5,351 nucleotides of DNA from Candidatus Levyibacteriota bacterium (lineage in GTDB: Bacteria > Patescibacteriota > Microgenomatia > Levybacterales > UBA12049). The translations under genes were made by a program, and so were the position numbers. The stretch is from positions 1-5,351 of the forward strand of contig JAGOUP010000044.1 in the NCBI GenBank assembly GCA_018061205.1, given 5' to 3'. Of this stretch, positions 1 through 4,773 are shown one piece after another. A model generated the notes under the pieces. It was given only the letters and a program-made list of their open reading frames with translations, had not been told where the DNA came from and made no database searches. Positions within the stretch are counted from its first letter, which is position 1. Each line of letters starts with the position of its first letter.

Positions 1-136
1 TATATACTTTACTCCGTGGGGTTGATGTAACCTGCAATGCCCCTTTCCCTCCACTTTGATTGAGAAAAAAAGCAAACGTAAAAAAGACCCCAAGAGCTAA
101 AAAAAGTGGCACAGCAATAAAAAGTACTTTTTTCAT
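1..136 (-). CDS. Membrane-anchored PEGA-domain protein, N-terminal fragment
   Basis: The ATG at 136..134 opens a frame that stays open to the left edge, giving 45 complete codons; the rest lies outside the window. The visible protein starts with two lysines (residues 2-3) and one long hydrophobic segment (about residues 4-25). A short Ser/Gly linker follows, then GALQVTSTPRSKVY (residues 32-45), which matches the opening strand of PEGA domains (Gly-x-Leu-x-Val-x-Ser-x-Pro, then a Lys-Val-Tyr turn). PEGA domains are small beta modules found on surface proteins of many bacteria. The charge pattern suggests the N-terminus is inside and the body outside. There is no lipobox cysteine in the hydrophobic segment, so a lipoprotein is unlikely. 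No clear Shine-Dalgarno precedes the ATG. What follows the PEGA start cannot be seen. Confidence 0.72.
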   Translation of the reverse strand, partial: MKKVLFIAVPLFLALGVFFTFAFFLNQSGGKGALQVTSTPRSKVY

Positions 137-157
137 ACACTTTCAAAAAGAGATATC

Positions 158-166
158 ATAATACCA
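158..166 (-). promoter_or_regulatory. Candidate extended -10 promoter for the PEGA gene
   Basis: On the minus strand 166..158 reads TGGTATTAT, a TGn extension followed by TATTAT (5 of 6 to TATAAT). It lies 21 bases before the ATG at 136. No convincing -35 hexamer sits 16-18 bases upstream, which is common for extended -10 promoters. In such AT-rich DNA a match like this can arise by chance. Confidence 0.35.
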
Positions 167-168
167 TA

Positions 169-200
169 AAATTGCTCTATTGTTCTATTGTTCAATTGCT
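169..200. repeat. Tandem 8-base repeat, four units
   Basis: Read on the plus strand, the stretch divides into four 8-base units: AAATTGCT, CTATTGTT, CTATTGTT and CAATTGCT. The two inner units are identical and the outer two differ from each other at one base. It lies between the stop of the MFS gene and the putative PEGA promoter. It could be a short tandem-duplication product, a degenerate binding site, or part of a dispersed octamer repeat. No function can be assigned from the sequence. Confidence 0.6.
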
Positions 201-221
201 AAAATGAAATCTTGTTGGGAA

Positions 222-1385
222 TTAACTCGAGGCATTATGTTTGAACAGCTTCCAGTAGATAAATAAATTTCCTATTTGGAATATTTGTAAAATAAGTATT
301 GCCTTGGCAGGAGATAATTGATCTGCGGTAAAGCCTAAGATAAAAGCAACAATACCAAAGAAGATACTCCCAGCAAGAGCATTGAGTGATCCCATCGTTG
401 CCCGTTGTTCGTTGGTAAATTCTTTTTGCATCAATGCATTTCTTGCTACTGTTACGACACCATAAAATGCTGATGTTGTAGACATAAAAAAAGGAGAAAG
501 TACTGTAGGAAATGCAGTAGCCGTTATCCCAATAATACGGTTGATAATATTATCAACAAGCATCACTTTAAACCCATCAAATCTTCGTATAAGCTTTCCG
601 CTGAAATGAAAACTGAGTGTTGCTAACATATTTGACATTGTTTTTGCTATACCAATTGCCCACACAGGCCATAACGTATTATAAAATGCAGGAACAAATT
701 GATACGATGCTTCTCCAAATCCATAACCCAGAATAGAAGATAAGCTCAAAAGTCTTAGTTTTTTATTTGTTATAAAGTTTTTATATGCTTCGGAAAGATG
801 TGCATAAATATTACCACTCCCAACTTTATGTATTTTTGGTTCGATGAGAAAAAATGCGAGAATAAAGCAAAGTAGTTGAGGAAATACTGAAAACCACATA
901 ATAAAAGCAAATGACCAAACTGCCAAAAATCCCCCAAGGATAGATGCGATTCCTAATGCCATTTGTGATGTTGCACTAACTTTTCCTAGATGTTCATCAT
1001 AGTATTCCTCCTGTCCTAATTCTGATAATGTATCGTGAAGTAATGCATCATTGTTCCCACTATAAAATGCTCTGGATAGCCCTTCAAAAATAGCACCAAT
1101 TGCTAATATCCAAAATGATCCTCCAATTGCATAAAAAATAGAAAATAATACAGCTGATACTGCACCCAAAATAACGGTATTTTTTCTCCCAATTTTATCT
1201 GAGAAAACACCTGTCGGTAATTCGAAAAACGCCGAGGCAAGCATAGTAATCGAAAAAACACTCATCCCTAATGCAAAGGAGCCAGTTATCTGTGAAAAGT
1301 AAATAATGGCAATCGGTGCATACAATCTAAAATCAATAAAGAAATTAAACCACTTAAGTAGTGTTATATTTCTATGAGAAATCAT
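222..1385 (-). CDS. Major facilitator superfamily transporter
   Basis: A 387-residue integral membrane protein of normal MFS length, with about 12 hydrophobic segments: roughly 22-40, 42-62, 71-89, 91-108, 141-158, 160-180, 211-230, 236-256, 273-293, 296-316, 332-352 and 358-380. The cytoplasmic loop between TM2 and TM3 has MFS motif A, GVFSDKIGRK at 59-68, with the key Gly59, Asp63, Gly66 and Arg67-Lys68. SGNNDALLHD at 109-118, after TM4, resembles the Ser-Gly-x-x-(Glu/Asp)-Ala-Leu-x-x-Asp signature of DHA1-like and uncharacterised exporters. A hydrophilic loop at about 183-208 separates the two six-helix halves. The family moves small solutes by proton-coupled antiport or symport; the substrate here cannot be predicted. 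The ATG at 1385 is the first in frame, has no Shine-Dalgarno, and sits 6 bases after a -10-like box. The gene is downstream of groSL on the same strand but is separated by 91 bases with hairpins, so it probably has its own promoter. Confidence 0.9.
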   Translation of the reverse strand: MISHRNITLLKWFNFFIDFRLYAPIAIIYFSQITGSFALGMSVFSITMLASAFFELPTGVFSDKIGRKNTVILGAVSAVLFSIFYAIGGSFWILAIGAIFEGLSRAFYSGNNDALLHDTLSELGQEEYYDEHLGKVSATSQMALGIASILGGFLAVWSFAFIMWFSVFPQLLCFILAFFLIEPKIHKVGSGNIYAHLSEAYKNFITNKKLRLLSLSSILGYGFGEASYQFVPAFYNTLWPVWAIGIAKTMSNMLATLSFHFSGKLIRRFDGFKVMLVDNIINRIIGITATAFPTVLSPFFMSTTSAFYGVVTVARNALMQKEFTNEQRATMGSLNALAGSIFFGIVAFILGFTADQLSPAKAILILQIFQIGNLFIYWKLFKHNASS

Positions 1386-1391
1386 TCTTGT

Positions 1392-1400
1392 AGTATAACA
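1392..1400 (-). promoter_or_regulatory. Extended -10 promoter of the MFS gene, possibly leaderless
   Basis: On the minus strand 1400..1392 reads TGTTATACT: a TGn extension plus TATACT, 5 of 6 to TATAAT. Only six bases (ACAAGA) separate the hexamer from the ATG at 1385. A normal start 6-7 bases past the hexamer would fall on or next to the A of the ATG, giving an mRNA with no 5' leader, which fits the absence of a Shine-Dalgarno. The -35 position falls inside the palindrome at 1414-1434 and shows no TTGACA-like hexamer. Confidence 0.5.
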
Positions 1401-1405
1401 GTTTC

Positions 1406-1451
1406 AAAACTAGATCCTGAAACAAGTTCAGGATGACCGCGACAAACGCGG
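1406..1451 (-). terminator. Possible groSL transcription terminator region
   Basis: Downstream of the groL stop a minus-strand transcript meets two consecutive hairpins. The first, at 1451..1437, has a CCGCG stem with a TTTGT loop. The second, at 1434..1414, has a perfect 8-bp ATCCTGAA stem with a 5-base loop. A short TTTT run (1409..1406) follows four bases after the second stem. The position suits termination of the chaperonin message, but the U-run is short and offset, so this is not a classical intrinsic terminator. The hairpins may instead protect the 3' end or simply belong to a repeat. Confidence 0.35.
1414..1434. repeat. Perfect palindromic repeat, REP-like
   Basis: ATCCTGAA (1414-1421) and its exact complement TTCAGGAT (1427-1434) flank a 5-base loop, ACAAG. 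From memory, the core resembles a palindromic intergenic repeat seen in many unrelated bacterial genomes (a TCCTGAA...TTCAGGA core followed by TGAC); this was not checked. The adjacent GC-rich stretch 1437-1457 contrasts with the AT-rich surroundings and may belong to the same element. Confidence 0.6.
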
Positions 1452-1476
1452 CTTCGCAAAGAGGGAAAGAGGGGGA

Positions 1477-3135
1477 TTAGAAGTCCATGCCGCCCATACC
1501 ACCCATGCTTGGCATTCCGCCTCCTGGCATACCACCACCGGCTGGTGCATTTTTTTCTGGAAGATCAGTCACTAGAGCTTCTGTTGTCAATACCATCATG
1601 CCAACACTTGCTGCATTTTGCACTGCTGATCGAGTAACTTTTGCAGGATCAATAATACCTGCTTTGAGCATAGAACCAAATTCACCTGTCATGACATTGT
1701 ATCCATAATCAACAACACCTTTGTCTGATTCTTCAATACTTCTGACGACCCATCCATCATCAACACCAGCATTCTTAACAATTCCTCGCATAGGAGCCTC
1801 TAATGCTTTGTATAAAATATCAACACCTGTTTTTTCATCGCCACTAAGTGTTTTCATAAGATCTAAAAGTGATCGTCGTGCTTTCAGGAGTGATACACCT
1901 CCACCTGGAATAATACCTTCTTCCAGTGCTGCTTTGGTTGCGGCAACTGCGTCATTGACACGTTCTTTTTTATCTTTCATTTCTACTTCAGTTGCAGCGC
2001 CAACATTGATAACTGCGACACCACCAGCTAGTTTTGCCAATCTTTCTTGGAGCTTTTCTCGATCAAAATCTGATGTTGTTTTTGCGATTGCTCCTTTAAT
2101 TTGAGCGATACGTGCAAGGAGCGTTTTTTTGTCACCTTTACCACCAATAATTCGTGCGGTTTCTTTATCAGCCCATACTTTATCAGCCCTCCCACAATCA
2201 TCAAGAGTTATATTGTCAAACTTTTTTCCTGTTTCATCAGATATTACGGTTCCACCGGTTAATATAGCGATATCTTCAAGCATTTCTTTGCGTCGATCAC
2301 CAAAACCCGGTGCTTTGATAGCGAGCGTATTAAATGTGCCGCGAAGTTTGTTCAAAATAAGAGTTGTCAATGCTTCTCCTTCAATATCATCAGCAATAAT
2401 AACGAGATTTTTTGAAACTTTGATCAAATTTTCAAGGAAAGGAAGCAATTCCTGGAGACTTGAAACCTTTTTATCCGTGATAAGAATATATGGATCAGCG
2501 ATTTCTGCTTCCATTTTTTCAGGATTGGTAACCAAGTATGCAGATGCATATCCCTTGTCAAATTCCATACCTTCTTTGTAATCAATTGACATATCCAACC
2601 CTTTTCCTTCTTCAACAGTTACCACACCATCTTTTCCAACTTTATTTAATGCATCAGCAATCAATTTTCCAATTTGATCATTTTGTGCTGAAATAGTTGC
2701 TACTTTTGCGACATCACCATCTTTAACAGGCTTTGCCATACTTTTAATTTCAGCAACTACTTTTTCAACTGCTTTTTTCATGCCGGTCTGGAGTAACATA
2801 GGATTAGCACCGGCAGTAACATTTTTAAAACCAGTGTTGATGATTGCTTGAGCGAGTGCTGTTGCGGTGGTTGTTCCATCACCTGCAACATCGTTGGTTT
2901 TTGATGCAGCTTCTTTTACCAGTTGTGCACCCATATTTTCAAATGGATCAGGAAGTTCAATTTCCTTTGCAACTGATACACCATCATGAATCACATTTGG
3001 TGCTCCCCACTTTTTATCGAGCGCAACATTTCTACCCTTTGGACCGAGTGTCGTTACCACAGCATCAGCCAATTTATTGACTCCTGCTATGAGGGCTTGT
3101 CGTGCATCTGCACCGTATTTAATTTGTTTTGCCAT
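1477..3135 (-). CDS. groL: Chaperonin GroEL (60 kDa, Cpn60)
   Basis: A complete 552-residue group I chaperonin subunit, slightly longer than the E. coli protein. It forms the double-ring ATP-driven folding chamber that GroES caps in the cytoplasm. The start MAKQIKYG is family-typical. Nucleotide-site features are intact: LGPKGRNV at 30-37, Asp51 in DGVSVAKEIEL, GDGTTTAT at 85-92 with Asp86, and Asp395 in RVNDAVAAT, equivalent to the catalytic Asp of E. coli GroEL. The apical domain keeps the hydrophobic substrate- and GroES-binding helices (LLPFLENLI at 230-238; EGEALTTLILNKLRG at 252-266) and APGFGDRRK at 275-283. GGGV at 411-414 marks the return to the equatorial domain. The C-terminus is the usual flexible Gly-Met tail (about 533-552), ending GGMDF. 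The ATG lies 4 bases after the groS stop with no Shine-Dalgarno, so translation is probably coupled to groS. No truncation or missing key residue is seen. Confidence 0.98.
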   Translation of the reverse strand: MAKQIKYGADARQALIAGVNKLADAVVTTLGPKGRNVALDKKWGAPNVIHDGVSVAKEIELPDPFENMGAQLVKEAASKTNDVAGDGTTTATALAQAIINTGFKNVTAGANPMLLQTGMKKAVEKVVAEIKSMAKPVKDGDVAKVATISAQNDQIGKLIADALNKVGKDGVVTVEEGKGLDMSIDYKEGMEFDKGYASAYLVTNPEKMEAEIADPYILITDKKVSSLQELLPFLENLIKVSKNLVIIADDIEGEALTTLILNKLRGTFNTLAIKAPGFGDRRKEMLEDIAILTGGTVISDETGKKFDNITLDDCGRADKVWADKETARIIGGKGDKKTLLARIAQIKGAIAKTTSDFDREKLQERLAKLAGGVAVINVGAATEVEMKDKKERVNDAVAATKAALEEGIIPGGGVSLLKARRSLLDLMKTLSGDEKTGVDILYKALEAPMRGIVKNAGVDDGWVVRSIEESDKGVVDYGYNVMTGEFGSMLKAGIIDPAKVTRSAVQNAASVGMMVLTTEALVTDLPEKNAPAGGGMPGGGMPSMGGMGGMDF

Positions 3136-3139
3136 AGTA

Positions 3140-3448
3140 TTAATTTACAACTGCTAATATATCTTCTTGACTGACTATTGTCCACTCTTCACCTTCTACT
3201 TTTATTTCATTACCACCCCATTTTTTGTACATAACTTTTTGACCCACTTTAACAAGCATTGGATGTCTGTCTCCTTTGGGACCAACTTTTCCTGATCCAA
3301 TCGCCATAACAACTCCCATTTGTGGTTTTTCTTTGACACTATCAGGAAGGATGATGCCACTTGCTGTTTTTGTTTCTGCTTCAACAGGTCGAATCAATAC
3401 ATTATCAAATAAAGGCTGAATATTCATGGTTGTTGTATTCTTTTTCAT
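3140..3448 (-). CDS. groS: Co-chaperonin GroES (10 kDa, Cpn10)
   Basis: GroES forms the heptameric lid that binds the GroEL ring and closes the folding chamber. The longest reading has 102 residues. It shows IQPLFDNVLIRPVEAETK (10-27), then the mobile loop KTASGIILPDSVKEKP (27-42) whose Ile-Ile-Leu tripeptide contacts GroEL. The body has GVVMAIGSGK (45-54) and VKVGQKVMYKKWGGNEIKV (66-84), ending with the canonical EDILAVV. GroES proteins usually begin at the Met just before the first strand, which is Met8 here (ATG at 3427..3425, giving 95 residues). I think that start is more likely, because a TATACT box abuts the outer ATG and would place the transcript start inside codons 2-3. The interval given is the longest form. 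Neither start has a Shine-Dalgarno. The gene is first in the groS-groL operon and diverges from the surface-protein gene. Confidence 0.96.
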   Translation of the reverse strand: MKKNTTTMNIQPLFDNVLIRPVEAETKTASGIILPDSVKEKPQMGVVMAIGSGKVGPKGDRHPMLVKVGQKVMYKKWGGNEIKVEGEEWTIVSQEDILAVVN

Positions 3449-3483
3449 AGTATATATAGGTGGAGCAGATTTGAAATGTCACT
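3449..3483 (-). promoter_or_regulatory. Candidate groSL promoter
   Basis: On the minus strand, GTGACA (3483..3478) matches TTGACA at 5 of 6. TATATA (3458..3453) follows after a long 19-base spacer, and a second box, TATACT (3454..3449), abuts the outer groS ATG. Which box is used decides whether the first or second ATG of groS is in the message. The -35 hexamer overlaps the CIRCE-like element, a layout that would allow repressor control. Confidence 0.45.
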
Positions 3484-3502
3484 TGTTGCTGTTGATTGCT
3501 AA
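3476..3502. promoter_or_regulatory. Degenerate CIRCE-like operator (HrcA site)
   Basis: CIRCE is an inverted repeat, TTAGCACTC-N9-GAGTGCTAA, bound by the heat-shock repressor HrcA upstream of groESL and dnaK operons. Here one half, GATTGCTAA at 3494-3502, matches the consensus at 8 of 9. The spacer is exactly nine bases (3485-3493). The other half, ATGTCACTT at 3476-3484, matches at 5 of 9. The position, just upstream of groS and over its putative -35, is where CIRCE is expected. The weak half and the loss of internal symmetry leave real doubt, and no hrcA gene is in view. Confidence 0.35.
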
Positions 3503-3559
3503 TTTATACAATAGCTCACCATCTTTGTCAATACCTCATAGTAGTGCTTGTATTCTTAC

Positions 3560-3588
3560 TTGACACGATATGGCACATTCTCTACTAT
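3560..3588 (+). promoter_or_regulatory. Sigma-70 promoter of the cohesin/PKD gene
   Basis: A perfect -35 TTGACA (3560-3565) is followed after the optimal 17 bases by TACTAT (3583-3588), 4 of 6 to TATAAT. A start near 3595 would give a leader of about 24 bases containing the Shine-Dalgarno at 3608-3613. This is the best-formed promoter in the window. It also argues against translation starting upstream at 3496, because that ATG would precede the transcript. Confidence 0.65.
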
Positions 3589-3607
3589 AGAAGTAGTCCT
3601 TCTCTTT

Positions 3608-3613
3608 GGGAGG
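3608..3613 (+). promoter_or_regulatory. Shine-Dalgarno site fixing the cohesin/PKD start
   Basis: GGGAGG lies five bases before the ATG at 3619. It is the only strong Shine-Dalgarno in the window and selects this ATG over the open frame that extends upstream to 3496. The upstream extension would also put about 40 extra residues before the membrane anchor. Confidence 0.8.
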
Positions 3614-3618
3614 TTTTT

Positions 3619-4773
3619 ATGAATTTATTTGAAGGGAAAAAATTCATTCTTATTGGCATTGTTGTTGCACTTCTTGCGGCAATTCCTTTAACAGTCTTTT
3701 TCTTACAAAAAAATCAAGAAACCAGAAGCCAAGCACAAAAAGCAACCACACTCTCTTTTGCAGTACCTGGACAAACAACTGCTGCCACAACAATACAAAA
3801 AAATACTGGTGAAGCTGTTCCTATTGACGTGGTAATGGATCCTGGATCTAATCAAGTATCTTTTGTAAAAATGAGTATTTCCTATGATGCAACAAAGCTT
3901 TCGACTGATTCAGCAGGTATTCAACCCAATACTGCAACATTTCCTTCAGTCCTTGAAGGCCCAATATATACTGATGGAAATATAACTATCACCTTATCAA
4001 TCGGAGCAGATCCTACAAAACTTATCCAAACGCCAAGTAAAATAGCAACAATCAATTTTAAAGCAAAAGACGTTACTGGGTCTACTCCAACACAAGTAAA
4101 ATTTATTGATGGACAAACGCAAGTATTATCAATTGCCTCATCAGATCAACCAAGTGAGAATGTTTTGGCTTCAACAAAACCTGTCAGTATCACCATAGAA
4201 GCAGGAACTAATCCGACAACAACCCCAAATCCAACAACACAACCTGGTCCTTCTACAGCTAATGTTGCGCCAACCTGTACGAGCTTAACACTCGATAGAA
4301 CCCCATCCGGAGCAGCGCCATTTGCTGTTACCTTTACTGCAAATGGACGAGATACTGATGGCACAATTAGTAAAGTCACATTCAATTTTGGCGATGGACC
4401 AGTTCAAGATGTAACACAATCAGGAGGTATTGGTACAAATACAGTCAGTGTCCCTCTCGCCCATACATATAACAACGCTGGAACATTCCAGGCATCTGCA
4501 ATTTTAACTGATAACCAAGGTGGCATCAGTAGTAGCACATGCACGCAAACAATCACCGTTACTGCAAAACCTGCAAGTTCAGGTGGGGGTGCCGTAGGAG
4601 GAGCAACAACAGCACCCCAAACGCCAGCTGCTACTGCAACACCAATTCCTGTTGATAAGGGTGGCTTAAAACCAACAATGGCACCACCAGGACCAGGGGA
4701 TACGATACTAAAGGTTGGTGTACTAGGAACAATTCTTTCTATTGTCGGGGCTTTAACATTTTTTGCCCTCTAA
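3619..4773 (+). CDS. Surface protein with cohesin-like and PKD domains, two membrane anchors
   Basis: A 384-residue extracytoplasmic protein. Lys7-Lys8 precede a TM segment (about 9-29), followed by a charged QKNQETRSQAQKA stretch typical of Microgenomates surface proteins. Residues about 43-195 look like a cohesin-type beta sandwich: TLSFAVP, then VPIDVVMDPGSNQVSFVKMS, the SYDATKL strand at 88-94, and KIATINFKAKDV at 141-152. A Thr/Pro linker (about 197-213) leads to a PKD domain (about 216-316) with FNFGDG at 255-260 and AHTYNNAGTF at 281-290. Cys220 and Cys308 are the only cysteines and may form a disulfide across this domain. A Gly/Ala/Thr/Pro linker (317-361) with PPGPGD leads to a C-terminal hydrophobic segment (362-383) ending directly in FFAL. 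Cohesins classically bind dockerins and PKD domains occur in adhesive surface proteins, so attachment or cell-wall organisation is plausible; the ligand is unknown. Its stop overlaps that of lepA on the opposite strand. Confidence 0.85.
   Translation: MNLFEGKKFILIGIVVALLAAIPLTVFFLQKNQETRSQAQKATTLSFAVPGQTTAATTIQKNTGEAVPIDVVMDPGSNQVSFVKMSISYDATKLSTDSAGIQPNTATFPSVLEGPIYTDGNITITLSIGADPTKLIQTPSKIATINFKAKDVTGSTPTQVKFIDGQTQVLSIASSDQPSENVLASTKPVSITIEAGTNPTTTPNPTTQPGPSTANVAPTCTSLTLDRTPSGAAPFAVTFTANGRDTDGTISKVTFNFGDGPVQDVTQSGGIGTNTVSVPLAHTYNNAGTFQASAILTDNQGGISSSTCTQTITVTAKPASSGGGAVGGATTAPQTPAATATPIPVDKGGLKPTMAPPGPGDTILKVGVLGTILSIVGALTFFAL

Noticed and set aside
169..200. CRISPR-like array
   Set aside because: The units are only 8 bases long and contiguous, with no spacers.
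1487..2581. Long plus-strand open frames opposite groL
   Set aside because: They lie antisense to a fully conserved groL, give low-complexity Ser/Pro-rich or unfamiliar proteins, and have no start signals; they are codon-bias shadows.
3571..3588. Sigma-54 promoter suggested by TGGCAC at 3571-3576
   Set aside because: The required TTGC-type -12 element is missing at the correct spacing, and a good sigma-70 promoter covers the same site.
3496..3618. Upstream extension of the cohesin/PKD frame to the ATG at 3496
   Set aside because: The sigma-70 promoter at 3560-3588 and the Shine-Dalgarno at 3608-3613 both lie downstream of that ATG, and the extension adds 41 unlikely residues before the membrane anchor.
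4146..4385. Minus-strand open frame inside the cohesin/PKD gene
   Set aside because: It lies antisense to a coherent domain-bearing protein, with no start signals or recognisable features.
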